64,000 bases of DNA from Deltaproteobacteria bacterium (GTDB taxonomy: Bacteria > Myxococcota_A > UBA9042 > PHBI01), in NCBI GenBank assembly GCA_020632715.1, contig JACKFA010000011.1:186001-250000 (forward strand), given 5' to 3'. Under the pieces are notes generated by a model, which saw nothing but the letters and a program-made list of their open reading frames with translations, made no database searches and was not told where the DNA came from. Positions 8,771 through 17,401 of the stretch are shown in pieces. Positions within the stretch are counted from its first letter, which is position 1. Each line of letters starts with the position of its first letter. The position numbers and the translations under genes were made by a program.

Positions 8771-8933
8771 CGGTCTCCCGTCGAGTTCGTTCGCGCGACG
8801 GTACTGCGCGTCCCGGGCGCCGTCCACCGACGGCCCCGCGCCGCCCCCCTATCACGGACCTTACAGCCGTGACTCCGGGCGGCCCCACGGCGTCTCGATG
8901 CGGTAGCTTTGGCCCACCTCGCCCGGAGATCCC

Positions 8934-9695
8934 ATGCGCTTCACCACGATCACCGCCCTCTCCCTCGCCCTCGGCGCCTGCTCGAGCGCCCCTTCGGCGC
9001 CGTCTGCGACCGAGCGGCCCGAGGCCCCGATCCGCTCGACCACGCTCCACGGCTCCGATCCCGCCATCACGATCTCCTGCCAGGGCGAGCCCCGGGACGC
9101 CGGCGGCGAGCTCTGCTGGCACACCGTCGAGGGCGACACCGCGCTCACCGTCCGCACCTACGCCGTGCCGGCGGGAGACGCGCTCCGGCGCGCCGACGAG
9201 CTGGTCGCCGCCGTCGCCGAGCACGACGGCCCCCCGGCGACCCGCCGCCTCTACCGCGCCGGCGACCCCACGAAGCGCTTCGGCGCCGGGTGCGACGCGA
9301 AGGACGCCACCGACGCGAACACCCTCGCGCCCGGGAGCCCGGAGGCCGCGGCCGCCGCCGAGGACGGCGCGCTCTGCGTCTGGGCGACCTGGGAGACCCA
9401 GGGCGAGGACGTCATGGTCAGCCTCGGCCGCGCGCTCGCCTACCCGATGGGCCCCGCCCCCGGCGACGGCGCCGCGAAGTGCGCCCCGGGCGCGAAGTGC
9501 GTGCCGGCGGCCGCCGCGAGCCCGCCCGAGCGCACCTACGGGCTCACGGTCAGCCGGCGCACGACGGACCCGCGCGTCCTCGCCCGCTACCAGGCCGGGA
9601 AGGACGCCGGCATCGAGGCCGTCTCGCGGGAGATGGACGCCCTCATCGAGAAGATGGAGTCGCTCGACGAGGGCGCGCAGGAAAACGCCGACTAG
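8934..9695 (+). CDS. Lipoprotein of unknown function
   Basis: A 253-residue protein with a short lipoprotein signal (MRFTTITALSLALGAC, Cys16) and a Ser/Ala/Pro linker. A GGAG ribosome site lies 5-8 bases before the ATG. The mature part contains seven further Cys (for example ISCQGEP, ELCWHT, GAGCDAKD, ALCVWATW, and KCAPGAKCVP), suggesting disulfides outside the cytoplasm, and ends in a charged helix (REMDALIEKMESLDEG). I recognise no family. It is divergent from the collagen run (start-to-start gap 163 bp), so the spacer 8771-8933 should hold promoters for both, and its 3' end converges on the next gene with a 15-bp gap. Confidence 0.75.
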   Translation: MRFTTITALSLALGACSSAPSAPSATERPEAPIRSTTLHGSDPAITISCQGEPRDAGGELCWHTVEGDTALTVRTYAVPAGDALRRADELVAAVAEHDGPPATRRLYRAGDPTKRFGAGCDAKDATDANTLAPGSPEAAAAAEDGALCVWATWETQGEDVMVSLGRALAYPMGPAPGDGAAKCAPGAKCVPAAAASPPERTYGLTVSRRTTDPRVLARYQAGKDAGIEAVSREMDALIEKMESLDEGAQENAD

Positions 9696-9710
9696 CCCCG
9701 CGGAAGAGCC

Positions 9711-10085
9711 TCAGTGGCGGCTGTTGGGCTGCAAGAAGAGGCAGCACTCGCCCGTGCTGTTGCGCCAGGCAGAGAACAGCCAGAGCCCCGTGCGGCGGCT
9801 CTCCTCGAGCGCGCGCTTGTTGCAGTCGTGCAGGTTGCGGGCGGGCGCGTAGCCGTAGAAGTACTTCCACAGCGTCGGCGTGCGCCCGCACGGCCCGTTC
9901 GCGTAGTAGAGGGGCTCGGCGCCCTCGGCGGGCTCCGTCGCCTCCGCCGCGATCGGCGCCACCTCCACCGCGACCTCGGCCGCGGCCTCGTCCGCCGGCT
10001 CCGGCTCGACGACGAGCCCGTCGCACCCGGCGAGCCCGCCGACCATCATCCCCAAGCCCGCGATCACCATCCACATCTTCACCAT
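9711..10085 (-). CDS. Small Cys-containing lipoprotein
   Basis: Start ATG at 10085 follows a strong ribosome site (GAGGAGG). The 124-residue product has a clear lipoprotein signal with lipobox LAGC (Cys21), an acidic Glu/Ala/Pro linker (about 22-58), and a compact C-terminal domain of about 60 residues with aromatic residues and four Cys (NGPCGRTP, LHDCNKRA, GECCLF), probably two disulfides. The frame stays open far upstream but without a signal peptide, so the ATG chosen here is preferred. No family recognised. It is transcribed away from the barrel-like gene at 10426, and the 340-bp spacer between them is rich in inverted repeats. Confidence 0.75.
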   Translation of the reverse strand: MVKMWMVIAGLGMMVGGLAGCDGLVVEPEPADEAAAEVAVEVAPIAAEATEPAEGAEPLYYANGPCGRTPTLWKYFYGYAPARNLHDCNKRALEESRRTGLWLFSAWRNSTGECCLFLQPNSRH

Positions 10086-10425
10086 GACGTACCTCCTCGG
10101 CCCGCTCCGTCGGGGCCTCGAGGGGTGTCTTTTCACGGGCTGTGCCAGCCACGGTGTGCTAAACGTTTCGGGCACATAGCCGATGAGTCGCCGCGCGCGG
10201 GGCCCCGCGGCGCGGCGTGACATCGTGACGATCGTCACACCGTCGCGGCGACCGTCACACCGACGGCGTGATGGACGGGCTCTCTCCGGGGAGAGCGGAG
10301 CAACGATGCTCCACCCGCGCCGGGCGGGCGACCGGAGATCCGCCTCCCAGGCGGCTCGGCGCCGGAGGCACGGGGCTTGCTCTCCGGGCTCGACACACCA
10401 CCCACCTCCGCAGGGACCCCACGCC
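10086..10425. promoter_or_regulatory. Divergent intergenic region with several dyad sites
   Basis: No gene found. It holds an inverted repeat TGTGC-N12-GCACA (10155-10176), a long GC hairpin centred on GGCC (10191-10215), and a perfect 14-bp palindrome GTGACGATCGTCAC (10225-10238), which fits the GTGA-N6-TCAC spacing of CRP/FNR-family sites. A direct repeat CGTCACACCG occurs at 10233 and again at 10253, exactly 20 bp apart. The position between two divergent exported-protein genes makes an operator likely; the regulator is unknown. Confidence 0.55.
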
Positions 10426-11181
10426 ATGCGCCGAGCCCAGCTCCTCTTCCTCCTCTTCGTCCTGCCCCACTGCGCCCACGTCCAACGCGACGACCTCACC
10501 TGGGTCGAGGTCGACGGCCACTGGGTCGTCGCGCAGGACACCCGCCACGGCTGCGAGGGTGAGACCTTGGACCGGACCGAGCACAGGCAGCTCGGGGGCA
10601 CGGTCGCGCTCGAGCACCGCGCGGCCTCGGGCTTCGCGGGGGGCGCCCGCGCGAGCCTCGGGAGCGGCGTCATCACGTCGTCGACGCTGCCGGAGGCCGA
10701 CCGGAGCCACTACCTCCTCGGCTCGATCGGCGCCTGGGTGGGCTACGACTTCCGCTACTGGGGCGTCGAGGGTGGCCTCAACTTCATCTTCTCCGACGGG
10801 GCCCTCGAGGACGACATCGCGCTCCCCTGGATCCGCGTCCGCGGTGGCCCCGATCACGGCGCCTGGTTCGAGGCGAGCCTCGGCCCGCGCGACGGCGTGT
10901 TCGACGGCCGCTTCATGGCGCTGGGCGCGGGCTTCCGCGAGGGGCTGTTCTCGGGTCGGGCCGGCTTCGCGCTCCTGGGGCGCCCGATCGCCGACGCGGC
11001 GGGCGACGTCAGCCTCGCCACCGACGAGGAGGGCCTCGACCCCGGGGCCTACGTCGAGGCGAGCTTCGCGCTGTCGCCGTCGTTCTCGCTCGGCTTCGGC
11101 GCGCAGCTCTCGGTCGCGCCGAGCGGGTGGCTCGCGCTTCGCTTCGGCCTCCCGACCTGGGGCGACGAGGTCGCGCCGTAG
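10426..11181 (+). CDS. Putative outer-membrane beta-barrel protein
   Basis: The ATG at 10426 gives 251 residues with a hydrophobic N terminus (MRRAQLLFLLFVLPHCA) that should be a Sec signal peptide. Earlier in-frame starts would extend into the operator-rich spacer and lack a signal. The mature chain is a series of 10-14-residue stretches alternating small/hydrophobic and polar residues with tight Gly/Asp turns (HYLLGSIGAWVGYDFRYW, GVEGGLNFIFSDG, WIRVRGGPDHGAWFEASLG, FSLGFGAQLSVAPSGWLALR), the usual look of a small barrel. The last residues are not the standard aromatic barrel ending. Convergent with dinB, only 2 bp between stop codons. Specific role unknown. Confidence 0.7.
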   Translation: MRRAQLLFLLFVLPHCAHVQRDDLTWVEVDGHWVVAQDTRHGCEGETLDRTEHRQLGGTVALEHRAASGFAGGARASLGSGVITSSTLPEADRSHYLLGSIGAWVGYDFRYWGVEGGLNFIFSDGALEDDIALPWIRVRGGPDHGAWFEASLGPRDGVFDGRFMALGAGFREGLFSGRAGFALLGRPIADAAGDVSLATDEEGLDPGAYVEASFALSPSFSLGFGAQLSVAPSGWLALRFGLPTWGDEVAP

Positions 11182-11183
11182 CG

Positions 11184-12434
11184 CTACCGGCGCGGCCTGG
11201 GCGCGTCGGCGTCCTCGCCACCCGCCCGCAGGAGGTCCATGTCGGGCGCGCGCTGGCCGCGCGGGCGGTGCAGGAGCTCGTCCGCCCGGCGCACCGCGCC
11301 CGGGCCGAAGCGCCTCTCGAGGGCGTCGACCGCGCGCTCGAGGCGGAGCGGGCGCACCTCGTCCTGCTCGAAGAGGTCGAGCTGGTAGGGCAGCACGCGG
11401 CGGAGATCGTAGGCCGCGAGCCCGACGAGGCGGAAGGGCCCGGGGTCGTCGAAGCGCGGCACGAGGTCCACCGCCGCGCGGTAGAGCGAGCGCGTCGAGC
11501 ACGTCGGCGCCTCGAGCAGCACCTGCCGCGACAGCGAGCGGAAGTCGTGGGTCTTCAGCTTCACGCGCACGCCGGCCGCCGCGATGCTCTTCTTCCGGAG
11601 CCGCCGCCCCACGTCCTCGGCGCTCCGGCGCAGGTGCCAGCGCAGCTCCGCGCCGTCGCGCAGGTCGTGCTCGAGCGTGCGCTCACTCCCGACGCTGCGC
11701 GCGCCGCGATCCCCCTCGACGCGCCGCGGGTCGCGCGCGTTGGCGAGCTCGTGGAAGTGGCCGCCCGCGTGCCCGCCGAGGCGCGCGGAGAGCCAGGCGG
11801 GATCGGCGCGCGCGACGTCCGCGATGGTCTCGAGGCCGAGCGCGCGGAGCCGCCCCGCGACGACCGCCCCCGCGCCCCAGAGGCGGCTCACCGGGAGCGG
11901 CGCCAGGAAGCCGATCGCGTCCGCCGGCGCCACGACGAGGAGCCCGTCGGGCTTGCCGACGTCGCTCGCGACCTTCGCCACGTACTTCGTGCTCGCGACC
12001 CCGACGGAGACGGCGAGCCCCGTCGCCTCGCGCACCGCCGCCTTGATCTTCATCCCCATGAGGAGCGGCTCGCCGAAGATCCCGGTGGCCCCGGTCATCT
12101 CGATGAACGCCTCGTCGAGGGAGAGGGGCTCGACGATCGGCGAGAAGTCGCCGAAGACGTCCATGATGCGACGCGAGATCTCCGTGTAGCGGGCGAAGCG
12201 CGGTGGCACCACGACCGCTCCGGGGCACAGCGCGTGCGCGCGCGCCATCGGCATCGCGCTCCCGACCCCGAAGGTGCGCGCCTCGTAGCTCGCCGTCAGC
12301 ACCACGCCGCGCCGCTCGCGGCCGCCCACGATCACCGGCCGCCCGCGGAGCGACGGGTCGTCGAGCTGCTCCACGGCGGCGTAGAAGGCGTCCATGTCGG
12401 CGTGGACGACGATGCGGTCCCAGGCGTGCGCCAT
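11184..12434 (-). CDS. dinB: DNA polymerase IV (Y-family)
   Basis: A full-length 416-residue Y-family polymerase for translesion synthesis. The catalytic metal ligands are visible: Asp13 in HADMDAFYAAVE and Asp107/Glu108 in SLDEAFIEMT. The YEAR motif (about 50-53), the thumb HhH region (LWGAGAVVAGRLRALGLETIADV) and the little-finger domain (about 240-345) are all present, and a beta-clamp-binding motif QLDLF sits at 351-355, followed by a roughly 60-residue tail. A LexA-type box lies directly upstream of the ATG, so SOS control is likely; no good ribosome site is visible in that leader. It stands alone between a barrel-like protein gene (convergent) and an esterase gene. Assignment secure. 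Confidence 0.96.
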   Translation of the reverse strand: MAHAWDRIVVHADMDAFYAAVEQLDDPSLRGRPVIVGGRERRGVVLTASYEARTFGVGSAMPMARAHALCPGAVVVPPRFARYTEISRRIMDVFGDFSPIVEPLSLDEAFIEMTGATGIFGEPLLMGMKIKAAVREATGLAVSVGVASTKYVAKVASDVGKPDGLLVVAPADAIGFLAPLPVSRLWGAGAVVAGRLRALGLETIADVARADPAWLSARLGGHAGGHFHELANARDPRRVEGDRGARSVGSERTLEHDLRDGAELRWHLRRSAEDVGRRLRKKSIAAAGVRVKLKTHDFRSLSRQVLLEAPTCSTRSLYRAAVDLVPRFDDPGPFRLVGLAAYDLRRVLPYQLDLFEQDEVRPLRLERAVDALERRFGPGAVRRADELLHRPRGQRAPDMDLLRAGGEDADAPRPRR

Positions 12435-12441
12435 GGGGCGA

Positions 12442-12461
12442 TACTGATACTTTGTTCAGCT
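12442..12461. promoter_or_regulatory. LexA (SOS) box of dinB
   Basis: The sequence reads TACTG, ten bases, then CAGCT, an exact CTG-N10-CAG dyad as in the classic proteobacterial LexA operator, with an AT-rich centre in very GC-rich surroundings. It starts 8 bp upstream of the dinB ATG, so bound repressor would block initiation or the leader. Confidence 0.75.
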
Positions 12462-12484
12462 CCGCGCAAGCGCCGAGCGCCGCG

Positions 12485-13453
12485 CTACGGCAGCGCGTGG
12501 CGCTCGAAGAAGGCGAAGATCCGCTCAGGGCCGTCGAAGTCGCGGCTCACGCGCCCGACGAGGGCCTTCGGCAGGTACTGCGTGCCGCCCGGCATCGTGT
12601 GTCCCCCGCCCGCGACCTCGTAGAGGACGACCTCGCTGCCCTCGGCGCAGGGTCCCCAGGTCCGCGCGGTCGTGCGCGTGCCGTCGAGGAGGGCCCTGTT
12701 GGGGATCGCCTCCACGGCGGGCGGCGCGTCGGGGCAGCGGTCCCTCTCGCGCCACCAGGCGATGGTCGCGTCGACCGACATGACCTCGCCGCGCGAGCGC
12801 CCGAAGATGACGACGGAGCCGCCGCCCCACGGCACGATCGGGTCCTCGGTGCCGTCCATGAAGAGGATCGGCACCGGCCGCGCGGGCGCGGCGCCCGCGA
12901 TCACCTCGGCGTGGGTCGCGATGACGACGCCGGCCGCGGCGACGAGATCGGCCGCGTCCACCGCGAGGCGGAGCGTCATGAAGCCGCCGTTCGACGCGCC
13001 GGTCGCGTAGACGCGCTTGCCGTCCACCCCGTCCTCGGCGACGAGCTCCGCGATCAGCGCCTTCGCGAACGCGACGTCGTCGACCCCGTCCCGCGGGGCG
13101 TCGCGCGGCGCGGTCAGCGGCCGGCCGTCGTTCCACCCCTTCGCGACGCCCTCGGGGAACGCCACGAGCCACCCGCGCTTCGCCGCCGCCGCCGTGATCT
13201 TCCCCTTCGCGCCGCGGTCCATGCCCTCCGCCGTGCCGCCGCCGCCGTGGAACGCGAGCACGAGCGGCGTCGGCCCCGCCGCGCGCCTCGGCGGCACGTA
13301 GAGGTAGTACGTGCGCGACACGCCGCCCACGTCGATGACGCGCTTCTCGAGCGTGGCGGACGCGGGCGCGGAGCGCCCTCCCGACGCGAGGGTCGTGAGG
13401 GCGATGGTGAGCGCGAGCGCGAGGGTCGTGGCGAGAGATCGCTTCTCGATCAT
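12485..13453 (-). CDS. Secreted LpqC/PHB-depolymerase-like esterase (alpha/beta hydrolase)
   Basis: The ATG at 13453 gives 322 residues with a Sec signal peptide (MIEKRSLATTLALALTIALT...). The fold is of the polyhydroxybutyrate depolymerase / feruloyl esterase / LpqC group: YYLYVPP entry strand, oxyanion region LAFHGGGG, nucleophile elbow GASNGG with Ser154, acid Asp204 in DGTEDPIVPWGG and base His285 in GGGHTMPGG. The spacing of the triad is normal. The protein should hydrolyse ester bonds of polyesters or plant-type aromatic esters outside the cytoplasm; substrate cannot be told from sequence. It lies 97 bp downstream of the kinase gene on the same strand, possibly co-transcribed, and 50 bp before dinB, whose own operator separates the two. 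Confidence 0.88.
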   Translation of the reverse strand: MIEKRSLATTLALALTIALTTLASGGRSAPASATLEKRVIDVGGVSRTYYLYVPPRRAAGPTPLVLAFHGGGGTAEGMDRGAKGKITAAAAKRGWLVAFPEGVAKGWNDGRPLTAPRDAPRDGVDDVAFAKALIAELVAEDGVDGKRVYATGASNGGFMTLRLAVDAADLVAAAGVVIATHAEVIAGAAPARPVPILFMDGTEDPIVPWGGGSVVIFGRSRGEVMSVDATIAWWRERDRCPDAPPAVEAIPNRALLDGTRTTARTWGPCAEGSEVVLYEVAGGGHTMPGGTQYLPKALVGRVSRDFDGPERIFAFFERHALP

Positions 13454-13550
13454 GGCGTCGTCTCCGGGTGGTGGGCCGTCGGGGGCGCGCGCTCGGACGC
13501 GCTGCAGGCCGCGGAGCTTCACCGCGGGCGGCGCCGGGCCGCGACGATCC

Positions 13551-15107
13551 TCACCCGGCCTGCGTCGTCGCGAGACCGGGGTGCGCTCGGTCCGTCACGG
13601 CCTCCGTGGCCGCCCCGCCCGCTGGCGACGCGGCGCCCGCCGACGCCCACCACGCCCTCGCCTCCTCCGCGGTCCACGGCGCGGCCGGCACCGCGGCGAG
13701 CGCGCGCGCGACCTCGGCGCCGTCCGCCGGGCGGCGCGCCGGATCGAAGCTCAGGCAGCGCATCACGAGCGGCTCGAGCCCCTCGGGGAGGGCGGCGTCG
13801 CAGCGCGGGCCCAGCGGCGGGATCGCCTCGCGCTGGTGGGCCTCGAAGAGGTCGTGCGGCGTCGCCGCCTCCACGGGGAGCCGCGCCGTGAGCGCCGCGT
13901 AGAGCGTCGCGCCGAGCGCGTAGACGTCACTCCGCGGGTCCGCGGGGCGCCCGCGCAGGAGCTCCGGCGCCATGAAGACCGGCGTGCCGACGAGCACGCC
14001 CGCGAGCGTCAGGTGGACGTCCGTGTCGGCGAGGAGCCGCGCCACGCCGAAGTCGACGACCTTCAGGTGGTCCTCGACGGGCGCGTCGCAGACGAAGAGG
14101 TTCGCGGGCTTGACGTCGCGGTGCACGAGGCCGCGCGCGTGGGCCTCGGCGAGCGAGTCGGCGGCGTGCCGCGCGAGGTGCACGACGCGGCGCGGCTCGA
14201 GGGGGCCGTGGTCGATGATCATGCGGGCGAGGTCCATGCCGTGGAGGCGCTCCATCGCGATGAAGCTCGTGCCGTCGCCGGTCGCGCCGTAGTCGATGAT
14301 CCGCACGGTGTGCGGCGACTCGAGCCGGCTCGTCGCCTGCGCCTCGCGCTCGAAGCGGCGGTGGCGCTCCTCGCCGGGGTGGCTGTCGCGGAGGATCTTG
14401 AGCGCGACCTGCCGCCCGAGGCGCGCGTCCGAGGCGAGCCACACCTCGCTCATCCCGCCGCGCCCGAGCAGGACCTCCGGGCGGTAGCGGCCGAGGCGGC
14501 GCGCCGCCTCGAGGTCGTGGGTGAGGCGGTGCTGGAGGTGGCCGGCGGCGAAGCCGAAGGAGAGGATCCCGAGCACGAGGACGAGGTTCACGACGAGCCC
14601 CGCGACGGCGCGCGGGTCGGCGAGCTCGCCCGCGTGCGCCGGCGAGAGCGCCACGCCCACGACGAGCGCGGCGTAGTACGCGACGACCGTCGGGGTGGTC
14701 AGGAGCACGAGGCGGCGCCAGTCGGCCGCGAGGAAGGCGGCGAGCGTGAGCCCGAAGAAGACGATCGAGGTCGCGTAGGCGCTCTCGAGGCCGCCGAAGT
14801 CGACGGAGATCACGCCGAGGCCCGCGGACAGGAGCCCGAGCGTGAGGGCGGTGACGGCGCGCACGCCGGCGGCCGACCAGCCGGGGCGGCGGAGGAGGAG
14901 CCCGGCGCCGACGAGCGCGAGGAAGCCGGCGACGCGGACGGCCGCGCACAGCGCGAGCGAGGCGTCGGGGTAGCGCGCGGCGCGCACGTAGGCGTCGAGC
15001 AGGAGGAAGAGCGGGAACGACGGCGCCGCGAGCAGGGCCGCGCGCGAGGCGCTCCGGCGGGAGGTCTCCACGTCGAGCGCGGGCGGGCGGTAGCGCGTGC
15101 GAGGCAT
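13551..15107 (-). CDS. Membrane-anchored Ser/Thr protein kinase (Hanks type)
   Basis: 518 residues. The N-terminal 195 residues contain about six hydrophobic helices (for example FPLFLLLDAYV, VAGFLALVGAGLLL, SIVFFGLTLAAFLAA, VVAYYAALVVGVAL, GLVVNLVLVLGIL). The kinase domain follows (about 205-470): Gly loop LLGRGGMSEVWLAS, VALK, catalytic loop H329-RDVKPAN (Asp331), DFG at 352, and APELLRG. All catalytic residues are present, so it should be active in the cytoplasm. The topology is unusual, since most bacterial kinases of this group have the kinase first and one helix after it. Here the membrane part may be the sensor. No sensor or adaptor gene is adjacent; the esterase lies downstream. Confidence 0.93.
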   Translation of the reverse strand: MPRTRYRPPALDVETSRRSASRAALLAAPSFPLFLLLDAYVRAARYPDASLALCAAVRVAGFLALVGAGLLLRRPGWSAAGVRAVTALTLGLLSAGLGVISVDFGGLESAYATSIVFFGLTLAAFLAADWRRLVLLTTPTVVAYYAALVVGVALSPAHAGELADPRAVAGLVVNLVLVLGILSFGFAAGHLQHRLTHDLEAARRLGRYRPEVLLGRGGMSEVWLASDARLGRQVALKILRDSHPGEERHRRFEREAQATSRLESPHTVRIIDYGATGDGTSFIAMERLHGMDLARMIIDHGPLEPRRVVHLARHAADSLAEAHARGLVHRDVKPANLFVCDAPVEDHLKVVDFGVARLLADTDVHLTLAGVLVGTPVFMAPELLRGRPADPRSDVYALGATLYAALTARLPVEAATPHDLFEAHQREAIPPLGPRCDAALPEGLEPLVMRCLSFDPARRPADGAEVARALAAVPAAPWTAEEARAWWASAGAASPAGGAATEAVTDRAHPGLATTQAG

Positions 15108-15141
15108 GGGGTCGAGCGTAGCGCATCTCCTCGGGCGCGGC

Positions 15142-15924
15142 TCAGGCCAGCGTGACGCAGGGGGCGCCGATCGCGAGCCCGCCGTCGTCGCCGAGGGGCT
15201 TCACGAACCCGAGGTCGAGCGCGAGGCTCGCCCAGTGGAGGCGGGCGCCGTAGTTCACGACGACGGCGAAGGCGTCGTCGTCGTCGCCGGCGGTGAGCGC
15301 GATCGGCACGATCGCCTCGAGCTGGAGCGCGAGCCACGACGTCACGCGCGCGGTCGCGCCGGCCTCGACGCGGGCGAGGAGCCCGACGTCCCCGCCGCCG
15401 CGCGGGAAGACCCCCGAGAGGACCACCCCCTCGTGGAGCGAGACGACGCCGGCGCCGTCGAGGTAGTGGTCCGCCGCGAGGCCGACGCTCGCCATCGCGA
15501 AGCCGACGGAGCCGTCGCCGAGGCCGGACTCGAAGCCGATGGCGCCGTAGTCGACCGCGGCGCGCAGCGCGACGACGAGCGAGCGGCGGCGCGCGATGAC
15601 GCCCTTCACCGAGGCGCCGGCGAACCAGGTGTCGCCGAGGACGGGGAGACCGACGTTCACGCCGGCCTCGAGGTCCTCCGAGACGCCCCAGCCGACGCCG
15701 ATGAGGGCGAGGTTCGTCGCGTCGACGCGGACGCGGCCGGCGCCGACCGTCTCGGCGTGGGTGCTGAGGACGCCGCGGCCGGCGGCGGCGTCGCCCTCGC
15801 GCGACCGCACGGAGAGCGGGCGGGCGTCGGCGACGGCGGTCGCCTCGGGGGGCTCGGCGAGCGCGGCCGGGGCGGCGGCGGTGACGGCGACGAGGGCGAG
15901 CAGGGCGCGGGACAGGGGCGGCAT
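15142..15924 (-). CDS. Putative outer-membrane beta-barrel protein
   Basis: The ATG at 15924 has a GGAGG ribosome site and starts a Sec signal peptide (MPPLSRALLALVAVTAAAPA, cleavage near ALA-EPP). The frame is open further upstream but that part looks non-coding and overlaps the promoter of the next gene. The mature 240 residues alternate in a barrel pattern with Gly/Asp turns (LALIGVGWGVSEDLEAGVNVG, TWFAGASVKGVIA, LVVALRAAVDYGAIGFESG, WLALQLEAIVPIALTAG, ALDLGFVKPLG). Similar proteins are common in Myxococcota without a known role. The start faces away from the glutathione transferase gene across a 146-bp divergent spacer. Confidence 0.7.
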   Translation of the reverse strand: MPPLSRALLALVAVTAAAPAALAEPPEATAVADARPLSVRSREGDAAAGRGVLSTHAETVGAGRVRVDATNLALIGVGWGVSEDLEAGVNVGLPVLGDTWFAGASVKGVIARRRSLVVALRAAVDYGAIGFESGLGDGSVGFAMASVGLAADHYLDGAGVVSLHEGVVLSGVFPRGGGDVGLLARVEAGATARVTSWLALQLEAIVPIALTAGDDDDAFAVVVNYGARLHWASLALDLGFVKPLGDDGGLAIGAPCVTLA

Positions 15925-16070
15925 CGGGACCTCCGGGGGTGGGTGCGCGGGGACACAGGTGGGACCGCGCCCCGGCGCGGGGGCACCCTCCGAAGATCCG
16001 GCGGCGCGCCGCTTGCCGGCGCCCGAGCGCCCGCATAGGCTCGCGCCATCTCGCACACCCGGAACCAGCC

Positions 16071-16694
16071 ATGCCGAAGATCGCGCTCACCTACTTCGAC
16101 TCCGCGGGGCGCGCGGAGCCCGTCCGCGTCGCGCTCCACATCGCCGGGATCCCCTTCGAGGACCGCCGCCTCCCCTACGCCGAGTACGGGCGCCTCCGCG
16201 CGGAGGGCGCCTTCCCGCTGAACGCCGTGCCGCTCATCGAGGTCGACGGGGTCGTGATGACCCAGACCACCGCGATGCTGCGCTACGTGGCGCGCCTCGG
16301 GGCGACCAAGCTCTACCCGAGCGACCCGATGGCCGGCTTCATCGTCGACTCCGCCATGGAGACCGTGAACGACACGCTCTCGCACGCGCTCGCCCCGAGC
16401 TTCCGCGAGCGCGACATGGAGAAGAAGCTCGCCATGCGCGCCGAGCTCGTCGCCGGGCCGATGCGCCTCTGCCTCGCCTACCTCGAGGGGCTCCTCGAGC
16501 AGACGGGCGGCCCCTTCTTCGGCGGCGTGACGCTGACGATCGCCGACCTCGTCGTCGGGCAGCAGCTCGAGCAGGTGCTCGCGGGCGGGCTCGACGGCGT
16601 GACCGAGGCCGTCCTCGAGCCGACGCCGCGCCTCCGCGAGCTCGTCGACGCCTACCGCCAGCACCCGAGCATCATCGCCTACCGGGCGCGCTGA
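16071..16694 (+). CDS. Glutathione S-transferase, sigma-like
   Basis: 207 residues, normal family length. The N-terminal thioredoxin-like domain has the sigma-class catalytic Tyr8 in LTYFDSAGRAEPVRVAL, the glutathione-binding cis-Pro in NAVPLIEVDG and the TT motif in TQTTAMLRYVARL. The C-terminal all-helical domain has the conserved N-capping region LTIADLVVGQQLEQVL. The family conjugates glutathione to electrophiles or acts in prostaglandin-type isomerisation in animals; in bacteria a detoxification role is the usual assumption. It is transcribed alone and converges on the HAD phosphatase gene with an 8-bp gap. Confidence 0.93.
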   Translation: MPKIALTYFDSAGRAEPVRVALHIAGIPFEDRRLPYAEYGRLRAEGAFPLNAVPLIEVDGVVMTQTTAMLRYVARLGATKLYPSDPMAGFIVDSAMETVNDTLSHALAPSFRERDMEKKLAMRAELVAGPMRLCLAYLEGLLEQTGGPFFGGVTLTIADLVVGQQLEQVLAGGLDGVTEAVLEPTPRLRELVDAYRQHPSIIAYRAR

Positions 16695-16702
16695 CGGCGC
16701 GC

Positions 16703-17389
16703 TCAGCCGGTCGCGAGCAGCGCCGCGAGCGCCGCGGCCTCCTCGAGGTGCTCCACGACCACGTCGGCGCCCGCCGCGCGGAGGTCGTCGGCGCTCGTCC
16801 AGCCCGTCGCGACCGCGACGCAGGCCGCGCCGATGGCGCGCGCCGCGGCCACGTCGCGCGGCGTGTCGCCGATGACCAGCACCCGGCACGCCTCGCGCGC
16901 CGCCCCGAGCCGCGCCGCGCCGCGCCGGGCGCCCACCTCGAGGAGCTCGCCGCGGTCCTCCGCGTCGCTCCCGAAGCCGCCGAACGCGAAGTAGGGGTTG
17001 AGCCCGGCCGGGGCGAGCTTCGCGCGCGCCCCGAGCTCGATGTTGCCCGTGCCGAGCCCGAGCGCGATGCCCGGCCGCTCCCGGAGGGCGTCGAGCGCCG
17101 CGATGACGCCCCGGTGCGGGCGGTAGCCCTCGGGCCCGACGAGCTCCGGCAGGATCGCCGCGTACTCGGCGAGCGCCTCGTCGACCGCGCCCGCGTCGTG
17201 CGCGACGCCGATGGCCGCGAGCGCCTCGCGCATGATGCCGCGGTCCGTGGCGCCGCCGAAGTCGACGAGGTCGAGCGCGTCCGGGCGCCCCCAGCGCCGC
17301 TCGAACACGCGCTTCAGCGCGCGGCGGCCGGCGCCGTTGCCGGTGACGAGGGTGCCGTCGATGTCGAAGAGGTAGACCGTCGGGCTCAT
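16703..17389 (-). CDS. HAD-family phosphatase (phosphoglycolate phosphatase-like)
   Basis: 228 residues with the full set of HAD motifs: I, LFDIDGTLV with nucleophile Asp9 and acid/base Asp11; II, LGLGTGN (Thr); III, Lys in ARAKLAPAG; and IV, VLVIGDTPRDVAAARAIG with the metal-binding Asp. A helical cap (about 20-85) places it with the subfamily of phosphoglycolate phosphatase and beta-phosphoglucomutase-like enzymes; the substrate is not determined by sequence. It begins 12 bp after the TmcA stop codon on the same strand, so the two are probably one transcript, although no metabolic link is obvious. Confidence 0.88.
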   Translation of the reverse strand: MSPTVYLFDIDGTLVTGNGAGRRALKRVFERRWGRPDALDLVDFGGATDRGIMREALAAIGVAHDAGAVDEALAEYAAILPELVGPEGYRPHRGVIAALDALRERPGIALGLGTGNIELGARAKLAPAGLNPYFAFGGFGSDAEDRGELLEVGARRGAARLGAAREACRVLVIGDTPRDVAAARAIGAACVAVATGWTSADDLRAAGADVVVEHLEEAAALAALLATG

Positions 17390-17401
17390 GGTGGCCGGAG
17401 G

